From the NCBI RefSeq assembly GCF_008329565.1, contig NZ_NPKT01000025.1, positions 1-64,000 of the forward strand: a stretch of 64,000 bases of DNA, read 5' to 3'. The DNA is from Mycolicibacterium sp. P1-5. Its GTDB lineage: Bacteria > Actinomycetota > Actinomycetes > Mycobacteriales > Mycobacteriaceae. Position 1 is the first letter of the stretch; each line of letters starts with the position of its first letter. Below the pieces are notes generated by a model that saw nothing but the letters and a program-made list of their open reading frames with translations, was not told where the DNA came from and ran no database searches. Shown here in pieces: positions 10,536 through 19,054 of the stretch. The position numbers and the translations under genes were made by a program.

Positions 10536-11798
10536 ATGGCAATCACCGATGTTGATGCATTTACGCATCTGACCGACGCTGACATTGAAAGCCTCGCGGT
10601 TGAGCTCGACGCCATCCGCCAGGACATCGAAGATTCTCTGGGCGCGCGGGACGCGCGCTATATCCGCCGCACCATCGCCGCCCAGCGCGGTCTCGAGGTC
10701 GCCGCGCGGCTGATGCTGACTGCCAGCTCGAAACGATCGGCGTGGTGGGCCGGGACAGTGACCCTGGGCGTGGCCAAGATCATCGAGAACATGGAGATCG
10801 CCCACAACGTCATGCACGGCCAGTGGGATTGGATGAACGATCCCGAGATTCACTCCTCGTCGTGGGAGTGGGACATGAGCGGGGCGTCGAAGCACTGGCG
10901 ATTCACTCACAACTTCATGCATCACAAGTACACCAACATCCTGGGCATGGACGACGACGTCGGTTACGGCGTCATCCGGGTTACCCGCGATGCGAAGTGG
11001 AAGCCGTTCAACCTGTACGGCAACCTGCTTTTCAACACCCTGCTGGCGCTCGGTTTCGAGTGGGGCGTCGGTCTGCAGCACTTGGAGCTCGGCAAGATCT
11101 CCAAGGGCCGCGACGACCGTAAAGCCACCCTGATCCGGGTACGCGAGTTTGGCGTCAAGGCTGGCCGGCAGTTGCTCAAGGACTACGTCGCCTACCCGGC
11201 GATCACGTCACTTTCCCCGGGCGCCACTTACCGTTCGACCGCCACCGCCAACGCCATTGCCAACGTGATCCGCAATGTGTGGGCCAACGCGGTGATCTTC
11301 TGTGGCCACTTCCCCGATGGTGCAGAGAAGTTCACCAAGACCGACATGGTGGGCGAGAGCAAGGGGCAGTGGTATCTGCGCCAGATGCTGGGCAGCGCCA
11401 ACATCGAGGGCAGCCGCGCCATGGACTTCATGACCGGCAACCTGTCGTACCAGATCGAACACCACCTGTATCCGGATCTGCCGAGCAATCGGTTGGCCGA
11501 GATCTCGGTGCGGGTCCGCCAGGTCTGCGAGAAGTACGACCTGCCGTACACCACCGGCCCGTTCCTGGTGCAGTACGCCAAGACCTGGCGCACGATCGCC
11601 AAGCTGTCGTTGCCGGACAAGTACTTGCGCGACACCGCTGACGATGCGCCCGAGACCCGCAGCGAGCGGATGTTCGCCGAGCTCGAATCCGGCTACGCCG
11701 GTGTGGACCCGAGCACCGGCCGCAAACGCGGACTCAAGACCGCGATCGCGACGGCTCGTCAGAAGCGGCGGGACAAGCGCGCGGCCAAAGCCGCCTAG
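10536..11798 (+). CDS. desA3: membrane acyl-CoA desaturase DesA3
   Basis: A 420-residue membrane fatty acid desaturase, expected to make oleoyl-CoA from stearoyl-CoA with electrons from the upstream reductase. The three histidine boxes are H90NVMH94, H125NFMHH130 and Q306IEHH310, the last with Gln in the first place as in front-end-type desaturases. Hydrophobic helices surround them (for example AWWAGTVTLGVAKIIENM and FNLYGNLLFNTLLALGFEWG). The C terminus is basic and ends RAAKAA. In M. tuberculosis a small hydrophobic C-terminal tail of DesA3 directs rapid turnover, and the terminal Ala-Ala here could act alike. ATG 10536 follows AAGGGAGG. A terminator-like hairpin follows the gene. Confidence 0.94.
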   Translation: MAITDVDAFTHLTDADIESLAVELDAIRQDIEDSLGARDARYIRRTIAAQRGLEVAARLMLTASSKRSAWWAGTVTLGVAKIIENMEIAHNVMHGQWDWMNDPEIHSSSWEWDMSGASKHWRFTHNFMHHKYTNILGMDDDVGYGVIRVTRDAKWKPFNLYGNLLFNTLLALGFEWGVGLQHLELGKISKGRDDRKATLIRVREFGVKAGRQLLKDYVAYPAITSLSPGATYRSTATANAIANVIRNVWANAVIFCGHFPDGAEKFTKTDMVGESKGQWYLRQMLGSANIEGSRAMDFMTGNLSYQIEHHLYPDLPSNRLAEISVRVRQVCEKYDLPYTTGPFLVQYAKTWRTIAKLSLPDKYLRDTADDAPETRSERMFAELESGYAGVDPSTGRKRGLKTAIATARQKRRDKRAAKAA

Positions 11799-11807
11799 GC
11801 TTCATCG

Positions 11808-11870
11808 CGAAATCGACGCCGACGGGCGGAAGCTCGAGTAACTCCCTCGCCGGCGTCGATTTCGTTTTCG
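11808..11870. terminator. bidirectional terminator between desA3 and the aldo-keto reductase gene
   Basis: A perfect 14-base inverted repeat, CGAAATCGACGCCG at 11808-11821 and CGGCGTCGATTTCG at 11851-11864, followed by TTTTCG. The loop is about 29 bases. Placed between two converging genes, it can serve both strands. Confidence 0.7.
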
Positions 11871-11885
11871 TTTTGTTGTGAGCGC

Positions 11886-12734
11886 CTACTTCGGGATGTA
11901 GTCGAAGGTGTCCGGGTTGGGGCCGCGACGCCCCGCCTCACCCTTGTCGAGCCCGGAGATGGTGTCGATATCGTCGTCGCTCAGTTCGAAGTCGAAGATC
12001 TCGAGATTTTCCTTGATCCGCTCGGGGGTAACGGATTTCGGGAACACGATGTCGCCGCGCTCGATATGCCAGCGCAGCACCACCTGCGCTGGGCTCTTGC
12101 CCAGGCGCTCGGCGATCTTGCCGATCACCGGGTCGCCAAGCACCGCACCCTGGGCGATAGGAGACCAGGCTTCGGTGAGAATCGTGTGGTCGGTGCCGTA
12201 GGCGCGAAGCTCGTCGTTGGCGAAGTACGGGTGCACCTCGATCTGGTTGACGGCAGGCACCGTCTCGGTGTCGCGCGCCAGCTGCTCCAGATGGTGAATC
12301 TGGAAATTGGAGACGCCGATGCTGCGGGCCCGACCGTCATTCTTGACATCCTCCAACGTCTTCCACGTGGAGACGAAGTCGCCGTCATACAGCGTCGGCA
12401 GCGGCCAGTGGATCAGGAACAAGTCGACGTAGTCGAATCCGAGCGCCTCGATGGTCGCGTCGAACGCCCGCTTGGCGTCATCGGGCTTGTGAAAGCCGTT
12501 GTTGAGCTTGCTGGTGACGTACACCTCGCCGCGGTCGATCCCGAAATCCCGAATGCCTTCTCCGACGCCCTTTTCGTTCTGGTACATCTCGGCGGTGTCG
12601 ATGTGGCGGTAGCCGATTTCCAGGGCCGTGCGCACCGCGGACGCCGTCTCGTCGGGCGCGATCTGGAAGACGCCGAATCCGAGCTGCGGAATCTTGGTGC
12701 CGTCGTTCAGTGTCAAGTTCGGAACAGTGCTCAT
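11886..12734 (-). CDS. aldo-keto reductase
   Basis: A 282-residue NADPH-dependent aldo-keto reductase of the AKR5-like (2,5-diketo-gluconate reductase) type. The catalytic tetrad is visible: D46, Y51 (HIDTAEMYQNE), K76 (VTSKLNN) and H109 (LIHWPL). The cofactor-binding segment near the C terminus is FPKSVTPERIKENLEIFDF. It reduces aldehydes and ketones to alcohols; the physiological substrate is unknown. ATG 12734 (MSTVPNLTLNDG) is preferred to the upstream in-frame ATG 12767. It follows rsgA by 40 bases on the same strand. No gene stands here in the M. tuberculosis arrangement, where desA3 and rsgA are neighbours. Confidence 0.92.
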   Translation of the reverse strand: MSTVPNLTLNDGTKIPQLGFGVFQIAPDETASAVRTALEIGYRHIDTAEMYQNEKGVGEGIRDFGIDRGEVYVTSKLNNGFHKPDDAKRAFDATIEALGFDYVDLFLIHWPLPTLYDGDFVSTWKTLEDVKNDGRARSIGVSNFQIHHLEQLARDTETVPAVNQIEVHPYFANDELRAYGTDHTILTEAWSPIAQGAVLGDPVIGKIAERLGKSPAQVVLRWHIERGDIVFPKSVTPERIKENLEIFDFELSDDDIDTISGLDKGEAGRRGPNPDTFDYIPK

Positions 12735-12774
12735 ATGTGCGGCGTGCCCTCTCGGTTGGTGTTGCAAACAACTA

Positions 12775-13764
12775 TCAGTACGCCGCGCCTTCTGACAACG
12801 AGGCCAGCAGCCGTCGCGCCGCGGCGACGCGACGCGCGGGTGAGCCGGTCAGCGCGTCCAGCGCGCATTCCGGGTCGGCCGGGGGTCCCATGTGGCCACA
12901 TCCACGCGGGCAGTCTCGGATTACATCAGCCAGATCCGAAAACGCCCTGAGCACATCGTCGGGCTCGATGTGGGCCAAGCCGAACGACCTGATGCCCGGG
13001 GTGTCCACCACCCAGCCGCCGCTCGGCAGCGGCAGCGCGACCGACTGCGTCGAGGTGTGTTTACCCTTGCCCACCCCCGACACGTCGCCGGTGGCTCGAT
13101 ATGCCTGCGGCACAAGGCGATTAACCAGCGTGGACTTGCCTACCCCGGAGTGGCCGAGCAGTACGGTGACCTGTCCGACCAGCAAATCCTCGACCTCATC
13201 GAGCAGGTCGTCGCGGCCTGCGGTGAGCACGGTGAGGTCCAGATCGCTGAATTGCTCAGCGAACTCCTCGGCCGGGGCAAGATCGGTTTTGGTCAGGCAC
13301 AGGATCGGCCGAAGGCCGCCGGCATACGCCGCGATCAGCGTGCGGTCCACCAGCCCGGTGCGCGGCGGGGGATCGGCAAGGGCCACCACGACCAGAAGCT
13401 GATCAGCGTTGGCGACCACCACCCGCTCGGTGGGATCGGTGTCATCGGCGGTGCGGCGCAACACCGTTCGGCGCTCGCCTCGGCGCACGATTCGCGCCAG
13501 CGTGTCGGGCCGGCCGGTCAGGTCACCGACGACGTCCACCTGGTCGCCGACGACGATCGGAGTGCGGCCGAGCTCGCGGGCACGCATCGCAGTGACATGT
13601 CGGTCGGGATTGTCATCGAGGACGCAACCCCACCGGCCGCGGTCGACGGTGACGACCATCGCCCGGGCGGCGTCGGCGTGCTCGGGGCGAGTCTTGGTGC
13701 GGGGACGCGATCCACGGCCCGACCGGATCTTGACGTCGGACTCGTCGTACTCGCGTGGGCTCAA
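12775..13764 (-). CDS. rsgA: ribosome small subunit-dependent GTPase RsgA
   Basis: A 329-residue circularly permuted GTPase that acts in late 30S maturation. An OB-fold N-terminal region (RWGCVLDDNPDRHVTAMRAR) is followed by G4 (TKTD, 158-161) and G1 (GHSGVGKST, 204-212), with switch segment GKGKHTST and G3 DTPGIR, an order diagnostic of the permutation. The C-terminal zinc region contains DCPRGCGHMGPP and PECAL. The start is TTG 13764, overlapping the aroA stop TGA by two bases (TTGA); this gives a protein almost identical in length to Rv3228. Translational coupling to aroA is therefore likely. Confidence 0.93.
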   Translation of the reverse strand: MSPREYDESDVKIRSGRGSRPRTKTRPEHADAARAMVVTVDRGRWGCVLDDNPDRHVTAMRARELGRTPIVVGDQVDVVGDLTGRPDTLARIVRRGERRTVLRRTADDTDPTERVVVANADQLLVVVALADPPPRTGLVDRTLIAAYAGGLRPILCLTKTDLAPAEEFAEQFSDLDLTVLTAGRDDLLDEVEDLLVGQVTVLLGHSGVGKSTLVNRLVPQAYRATGDVSGVGKGKHTSTQSVALPLPSGGWVVDTPGIRSFGLAHIEPDDVLRAFSDLADVIRDCPRGCGHMGPPADPECALDALTGSPARRVAAARRLLASLSEGAAY

Positions 13765-15059
13765 CCGACCCCCACCATCTCGGTCCACAGTTGCGGAAAT
13801 TCCGGCAGCGTTTTGGCGGTGGTCGCGATGTCCTCGACGACGACACCGGGTACGCGCAGCCCGATGATGGCTCCCGCCATCGCCATTCGGTGATCGGCGT
13901 AGGAATGCCAGGTGCCCCCATGGAGAGGCGCAGCCGTGATCACCAGTCCGTCGTCGGTCTCGGCACACTCACCGCCGAGCCCGTTGATCTCGGCGGCCAG
14001 CGCCGCCAGCCGGTCGGTTTCGTGGCCGCGCAGATGGGCGATGCCGGTCAGTCGCGACACCGAACCCGGTGCGGCCAGCGCGGCCAGGGCGGCCACTGCC
14101 GGGGCCAGCTCACCCACATCGTGCAGGTCCACCTCAAAGCCTTGGTAGCCGCCAGCGGGGCCGCGTACGTCAAGATGCGAATCGAATTGCCGCACAGTCG
14201 ATCCCAGTAGCTTGAAGATACCCAGAATCGCGTCGGCCGGTTGGACGCTGGCCGCGGGCCACGCGGTGATGCCCACCGTACCGCCGGTCACCACGGCCGC
14301 GGCCAGGAACGGCACCGAGTTGGACAGGTCCGGCTCGACGTCCCAGTGCCGGGCCACGATCGGTCCGGGCGCCACCCGCCACTGGTTGGTGGCGGTGTCG
14401 TCGACGTCGATGCCGCCCTCGCGCAGCATCGTCACGGTCATCGCGATGTGTGGCGCCGACGGCACAGACGTGCCGGTGTGCACGACGGTCAGCCCTTCGG
14501 TAAACGCAGCGCCGGACAACAGCAGGCCCGAGACGAACTGCGAGGAGCTCGACGCGTCGATGCGCACCGTGCCACCTTCGACCTTGCCCCGGCCGTGAAC
14601 CTGAAACGGCAGGCCGATGCCATCGATGTCGACACCGAGTCCGCGCATCGCGTCGAGCAGCGGAGCGATCGGCCGTGTCCTGGCCTGCTCGTCGCCGTCG
14701 AATTCGACGATCGCGGTGCTCAGCGCCGCCAGCGGCGGGATGAACCGCAAGACCGTTCCGGCCAGTCCACAGTCGATGCGGGCTTGTGTGCCTGGGTTCA
14801 ACGCCCCGCTGACCCTCAACTCCGGGCCCTCGCCGGCCACGCCGATGCCGAGCGCCTGAATCGCCCCGATCATCAGGTTGGTGTCGCGGCTGCGCAGTGC
14901 GCCGCTGATCGTGGAGTCACCCTGACCCTGGGCTGCGGCCAGCGCCGCGAGCACCAGGGTGCGATTGGTCTGCGATTTCGAGCCGGGCACCGTCACGCGG
15001 GCGACGACGGCTTCCACCGTCGAAGGGGCGGCCCACAACTCAGCGCTCACGGCATACAT
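13761..15059 (-). CDS. aroA: 5-enolpyruvylshikimate-3-phosphate synthase
   Basis: A 432-residue EPSP synthase, which joins shikimate-3-phosphate and phosphoenolpyruvate in the sixth step of aromatic amino acid synthesis. Motifs include VPGSKSQTNRTLVLAALA (substrate phosphate binding), DCGLAGTVLRFIPPLAAL, ARTRPIAPLLDAMRGLG, DASSSSQFVSGLLLS and the PEP-binding HRMAMAGAIIGL end. The NSVPFLAAA and HLRGHETDRL segments are also as expected. Translated with rsgA from overlapping codons. The SRAP gene starts divergently about 35 bases away, so promoters overlap. Confidence 0.96.
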   Translation of the reverse strand: MYAVSAELWAAPSTVEAVVARVTVPGSKSQTNRTLVLAALAAAQGQGDSTISGALRSRDTNLMIGAIQALGIGVAGEGPELRVSGALNPGTQARIDCGLAGTVLRFIPPLAALSTAIVEFDGDEQARTRPIAPLLDAMRGLGVDIDGIGLPFQVHGRGKVEGGTVRIDASSSSQFVSGLLLSGAAFTEGLTVVHTGTSVPSAPHIAMTVTMLREGGIDVDDTATNQWRVAPGPIVARHWDVEPDLSNSVPFLAAAVVTGGTVGITAWPAASVQPADAILGIFKLLGSTVRQFDSHLDVRGPAGGYQGFEVDLHDVGELAPAVAALAALAAPGSVSRLTGIAHLRGHETDRLAALAAEINGLGGECAETDDGLVITAAPLHGGTWHSYADHRMAMAGAIIGLRVPGVVVEDIATTAKTLPEFPQLWTEMVGVG

Positions 15060-15094
15060 CCTGCCCTGTCGGGATCGTGCGCCACCATGGAGTC

Positions 15095-15859
15095 ATGTGC
15101 GGACGATTCGCGGTGACCACCGACCCGGCCCTGCTGGCCGAAAAGATCCACGCCATCGACGAAGCCACCGAGGCGGCCAAGGAGGCGCGGGGAGCCAACT
15201 ACAACGTGGCCCCGACCGCCACCATCGCGACCGTGGTGAGTCGACACAACGAGCCCGACGATGACCCGACCCGGCGGGTCCGGTTGATGCGCTGGGGTTT
15301 GGTGCCGCCGTGGGTTAAGGCGACGGCCGATGGGACCCCGGAAAGCAAGGGGCCGCTGCTGATCAATGCACGCGCCGAAAAGGTCACCAGCTCACCGGCG
15401 TTTCGCGCGTCGGCGAAGGGCAAGCGCTGTCTGGTGCCGATGGACGGTTACTACGAATGGAAGCCCAACCCGGACGCCCCGGCAGGCAAGAAGGCCCGTA
15501 AGACGCCGTACTTCATGCACCGCGCCGACGGTGAGCCGCTGTTCATGGCCGGGTTGTGGTCGGTCTGGAAAGCCAGTGATGAGGCGTCGCCCCTGTTGAC
15601 GTGCACGATCATCACCACCGATGCCGTCGGGGAGCTCGCCGAGATCCACGACCGGATGCCGCTCGTGCTCGGCGAGCAAGACTGGGACCGCTGGCTGGAT
15701 CCCGATCAACCTGCCGACGCCGACCTGCTGTCCGCCCCGCCGGACATCGCGGGTATCGACCTGCGGGAGGTCTCCACGCTGGTCAACAGCGTCCGCAACA
15801 ACGGCCCGGAGCTCATCGAGCCCGCCGATCCGCACAACCAACCGGTTGGCCTGTTCTAG
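15095..15859 (+). CDS. SOS response-associated peptidase (HMCES/YedK family)
   Basis: A 254-residue SRAP-domain protein starting MCGRFAVTTD. After removal of Met1, Cys2 becomes the N-terminal nucleophile that forms a thiazolidine cross-link with abasic sites in single-stranded DNA, shielding them from nucleases. Other family residues are visible: NYNVAPT (35-41), N91 in NARAEKV, E121 in GYYEWKP and the His of IHDRMP. ATG 15095 is chosen because Cys must be residue 2; the ATG at 15077 would destroy this. It matches Rv3226c and is divergent from aroA. Confidence 0.95.
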   Translation: MCGRFAVTTDPALLAEKIHAIDEATEAAKEARGANYNVAPTATIATVVSRHNEPDDDPTRRVRLMRWGLVPPWVKATADGTPESKGPLLINARAEKVTSSPAFRASAKGKRCLVPMDGYYEWKPNPDAPAGKKARKTPYFMHRADGEPLFMAGLWSVWKASDEASPLLTCTIITTDAVGELAEIHDRMPLVLGEQDWDRWLDPDQPADADLLSAPPDIAGIDLREVSTLVNSVRNNGPELIEPADPHNQPVGLF

Positions 15860-15914
15860 CGACTCGATGCCGGTTAGGCTCACAGCAAGATTCTGACCAG
15901 CGAGAGGAGCGGCC

Positions 15915-17453
15915 ATGACCGCGGTCGAGCCGAAGGCCGATAAGGCCACCATCACCGTGCACAATCCCGCCGACGGCCGCGTCGCAGGCACCGTGCCGGT
16001 CGACGGACCGGATGCCGTCGCCGCCAAGGCCAGAGAGCTGCGCCTGTTCCAGACCGAGTGGGAGGCCATCGGCCCGCGCGGGCGCAAGGTCTGGATGTAC
16101 AGGTGGCAGGACTGGATCCTCGACAACGCCGACCACCTCACCGAGGTGCTGATGTCGGAGTCGGGGAAGTCGCACGGCGACGCCAAGCTCGAGCCGGTGG
16201 CCCTGGCGGACTCGATCAAATACTGGGCGGGCAATGCCGAGGAGTTCCTCGCCGACCGGCACCCGAAGGCGCACAACCTTCTGTTCAAGGTGAAGAAGCT
16301 GACGACGGTGTATCGGCCATACCCGTTGGTGGGGATCATCGAACCGTGGAACTTCCCCTTGGCGATGCTGGCCCTCGACGTCGTGCCCGCGTTGGCCTCG
16401 GGTGCCGCGGTGTTGTTGAAACCATCTGAGGTGACGCCACTTTCGGCCGTCGAGTTCGCCCGCGGCTGGACCGAGGTCGGTGCTCCGCCGGTCCTCGGCC
16501 TCGCCACCGGATACGGCGAGACCGGCGCCGCGGTCATCAACAACGCCGACTACCTGCACTTCACCGGATCGACGGCCACCGGTCGCAAGGTCGCGGTGGC
16601 CTGCGCCGAGCAGCTCAAACCGTTCAGCCTCGAGCTCGGCGGCAAGGACCCGGCGATCGTGCTGGCCGACGCCGACGTCGACCGCGCGGCCAACGGCATC
16701 GCCTGGGGCGGGATGTTCAACTCCGGACAGGTGTGCATTTCGGTGGAGCGGGTCTACGTCGAAGCCCCGATCTATGACGAGTTCGTCGCCAAGTTGACTG
16801 CGAACGTACGGAATATCAGGCAGGGACAGGAAGACTCGGGCTTCAAGTACGACACCGGCGCGATGGCGACCGCAGCTCAGCGCGACATCGTCGAGCGCCA
16901 CGTCAAGGAGGCCGTCGACGCGGGGGCGCGGGTGCTGACCGGCGGCAAGCCGACCGGCGTCGGCACGTTCTTCGAGCCGACGGTGCTCGCGGACGTGACC
17001 CCGACCATGACGTGCATCGCGGAGGAGACGTTCGGTCCGACGCTTCCGGTGGTCAAGGTGGCCGACGAAGAAGAAGCCATCCGGCTGGCCAACGATTCGC
17101 AGTACGGGCTGTCGGCGACGGTGTGGACCGGCGATGTCGAGCGGGGCGAGCGAGTGGCCCGACGGCTGGAATGCGGCGCGGTCAACGTCAACGATGCGCT
17201 GGCCAACGTGTTCTGCCCGTCGCTGCCGATGGGCGGGTGGAAGAACTCCGGTGTCGGCTATCGGTCCGGCGGTGCGAGCGGACTGATCAAGTTCTGCCGC
17301 CAGCAGGCCATCACCGCACCGAAGGTTCCGACGCAGAAGTCTGAGTTGATGTGGTACTCGTCGTCGAAGCGCCAGGGCCGGATTGCTCTGGCGGCGATGC
17401 GGGCGATGGCCGGAAACGGTGTGCGCCGCTTCGGACTACGTCCGAAGAACTAG
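15915..17453 (+). CDS. aldehyde dehydrogenase (succinate-semialdehyde dehydrogenase-like)
   Basis: A 512-residue NAD(P)-dependent aldehyde dehydrogenase. The catalytic Cys274 is in GQVCISVERVYVE and the general base Glu240 in LELGGKDP. The Asn of the oxyanion hole is in IIEPWNFPLAM, and the cofactor segment is HFTGSTATGRKVA. The CISxERxYV context resembles the GabD2-type succinate-semialdehyde dehydrogenases. The C-terminal extension (KSELMWYSSSKRQGR...) is about 30 residues longer than minimal enzymes. Strong ribosome site GAGAGGAG precedes ATG 15915. Substrate is uncertain. The stop lies in one copy of a short direct repeat (see 17439-17480). Confidence 0.9.
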   Translation: MTAVEPKADKATITVHNPADGRVAGTVPVDGPDAVAAKARELRLFQTEWEAIGPRGRKVWMYRWQDWILDNADHLTEVLMSESGKSHGDAKLEPVALADSIKYWAGNAEEFLADRHPKAHNLLFKVKKLTTVYRPYPLVGIIEPWNFPLAMLALDVVPALASGAAVLLKPSEVTPLSAVEFARGWTEVGAPPVLGLATGYGETGAAVINNADYLHFTGSTATGRKVAVACAEQLKPFSLELGGKDPAIVLADADVDRAANGIAWGGMFNSGQVCISVERVYVEAPIYDEFVAKLTANVRNIRQGQEDSGFKYDTGAMATAAQRDIVERHVKEAVDAGARVLTGGKPTGVGTFFEPTVLADVTPTMTCIAEETFGPTLPVVKVADEEEAIRLANDSQYGLSATVWTGDVERGERVARRLECGAVNVNDALANVFCPSLPMGGWKNSGVGYRSGGASGLIKFCRQQAITAPKVPTQKSELMWYSSSKRQGRIALAAMRAMAGNGVRRFGLRPKN

Positions 17454-17480
17454 CAGCGCGGAATTCGTCCGAAGAACTAG
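17439..17480. repeat. 15-base direct repeat at the end of the aldehyde dehydrogenase gene
   Basis: CGTCCGAAGAACTAG occurs at 17439-17453, as the last codons of the aldehyde dehydrogenase gene, and again exactly at 17466-17480, where its end supplies the stop codon of the converging SDR gene. It looks like a small tandem duplication of the 3' end. Confidence 0.75.
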
Positions 17481-18316
17481 TAACCGGGCGGGTTGGGGGT
17501 GTCGACCCACAGGTCCACCCCCAGCTCGGAACCCGGCACACAGTCGTAGACCGACAGGTCGGTGATGCCGGAGTCCAGTAGCACGTCTTCGCACAGCAAG
17601 GTCTGTCCGGTGTACTCGCGAGCAGGCCTGCTCAGCACCGCGTATGCGGCGTCGGAGTAGACCTCGGGCTTGCGGGCCCGGGCCATTGCCTCGTCACCGC
17701 CGAGCAGATTCTGCACCGCTGCGGTGGCGACCATGGTCCGCGGCCACAGCGTGTTGGAGGCGATGCCCGCAGCGCGCATCTCCTCCGCAATCCCCAACGC
17801 ACACAACGTCATACCGAACTTTGCCATCATGTACGGCGTGGGCTTGAGCCACTGCGACTCGAGCCGGATCGGCGGGGACAAAGTGAGGATGTGCGGGTTC
17901 TCTCGGCCCTTCATGTGCGGGATGCAGGCTTGCGAGACGGTGTAGGTTCCCCGCACCTGGATACCGTTCATCAGGTCGAAGCGCTTGAGCGGCACCTCTT
18001 CGATGGAACCGAGGTTGATGGCCGACGCGTTGTTGACGCAGATGTCGATGCCACCGAACTGCTCGACAGCTTTGGCGACCGCAGACGCCACCGAGTCGCC
18101 GTCGCGGACGTCACCGACGATCGGCAGCGCCTGGCCGCCGACCTCCTCGATTTCTTTGGCGGCGGTGTAGATGGTGCCGGGCAGCTTGGGATGTGGCTCG
18201 GTGGTCTTGGCCACCAGAGCGATGTTGGCGCCGTCGGCCGCGACTCGCGTGGCGATGGCCAGGCCGATGCCGCGGCTTGCGCCTGAGATGAACATGGTCT
18301 TGCCGGCGAAGGTCAT
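17477..18316 (-). CDS. short-chain dehydrogenase/reductase (Rv3224-like)
   Basis: A 279-residue SDR of the hydroxysteroid-dehydrogenase-like 2 type. The cofactor loop is G12ASRGIG18, NNAS is at 95-98, and the catalytic residues are S147, Y162 and K166 (LTLSPP, PYMMAKFGM). A basic/small residue pattern after beta2 (ALVAKTTEPHPKLPG) is typical of this subgroup. Likely an NADP(H)-dependent oxidoreductase acting on a lipid or carbonyl compound; substrate unknown. It follows ybaK by 9 bases, so both are probably one transcript. Its stop codon falls in the short direct repeat shared with the aldehyde dehydrogenase gene end. Confidence 0.92.
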   Translation of the reverse strand: MTFAGKTMFISGASRGIGLAIATRVAADGANIALVAKTTEPHPKLPGTIYTAAKEIEEVGGQALPIVGDVRDGDSVASAVAKAVEQFGGIDICVNNASAINLGSIEEVPLKRFDLMNGIQVRGTYTVSQACIPHMKGRENPHILTLSPPIRLESQWLKPTPYMMAKFGMTLCALGIAEEMRAAGIASNTLWPRTMVATAAVQNLLGGDEAMARARKPEVYSDAAYAVLSRPAREYTGQTLLCEDVLLDSGITDLSVYDCVPGSELGVDLWVDTPNPPGY

Positions 18317-18325
18317 TTCGCCACC

Positions 18326-18814
18326 CTAGACGGCGCGGATGTCGGCGGTCACCGCGTCGGTCAGCCGCACCAGATCGTGCGGCGCCAGCGCCACGTCCCA
18401 GCCGCGCTTTCCCGCACTGCACAGCACCCGCTCGAAACTCAGCGCTGACGCGTCCACGACCGTCGGTAGCCGCTTGCGCTGTCCCAGCGGCGAGATCCCG
18501 CCCAGGACGTACCCGGTGGTGCGTTCGGCGGCGGCCCGATCGGCCATCGCAGCCTTGGACTGTCCCAGCGCGGCGGCTGCGGCCTTCAGCGACAGCTTCC
18601 ACGGCACCGGTAGAACCGCCACGGCCAACACCGAACCGGATGCGAGTACCAACGTCTTGAAGATCTGTTCGGGCACCAGAGAATCGCCGGCCAGGGCGGC
18701 GACCGCCTCGTCACCGTAGGACTGCGACCGCGGGTCGTGGTCGTATCGCAGCACCTCATGGGGCACTTTGGCCGCGATCAGGGCGGCGATCGCCGGGGTG
18801 GCTGCACGACTCAC
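18326..18814 (-). CDS. ybaK: YbaK/EbsC family aminoacyl-tRNA deacylase
   Basis: A 162-residue YbaK-type protein, which hydrolyses mischarged Cys-tRNA(Pro). Family landmarks are VFKTLV-like IFKTLVLASG, AVLPVPWKLSLKAAAAALG, KAAMADRAAAERTTGYVLGGISPLGQRKRLP and the C-terminal VLCSAGKRGWDVALAPHDLVRLT. The GTG at 18814 is chosen as start; the open frame to 18880 runs into the sigH promoter. In M. tuberculosis the equivalent (Rv3224A/Rv3224B) is broken, whereas this copy is intact. Confidence 0.9.
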   Translation of the reverse strand: MSRAATPAIAALIAAKVPHEVLRYDHDPRSQSYGDEAVAALAGDSLVPEQIFKTLVLASGSVLAVAVLPVPWKLSLKAAAAALGQSKAAMADRAAAERTTGYVLGGISPLGQRKRLPTVVDASALSFERVLCSAGKRGWDVALAPHDLVRLTDAVTADIRAV

Positions 18815-18833
18815 GGGGCCGAGCCTAACCACG

Positions 18834-18860
18834 GGAAATAGCGCGGTGAGAAATCCTGTT
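18834..18860 (+). promoter_or_regulatory. SigH-type promoter upstream of sigH
   Basis: A -35-like GGGAAAT at 18833-18839 (GGAA core 18834-18837) is followed after about 17 bases by a -10-like CTGTT at 18856-18860. This fits the thiol-stress sigma consensus of GGAA, spacer, GTT used by mycobacterial SigH and streptomycete SigR, and implies positive autoregulation. It would start transcription close to 18867, about 70 bases before GTG 18941 and 190 before ATG 19055. Confidence 0.65.
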
Positions 18861-19054
18861 GTGGACAGTGTTCGCAGCAAGCAAGCCCGCGATCGGAAAA
18901 GATGTTGGTCACAGCCTTAGGATTGGGGGAGAGGAGTCCGGTGTCAGTCGCAGTCTGCATGATGGCCGATGAGCAGGCACCCGCATTTCTCATCCGTCCG
19001 ATACCGCTGCCGGAGCTTTCGGGCGCCGCGGCAGAAGGGACTGTGTCAACCACG

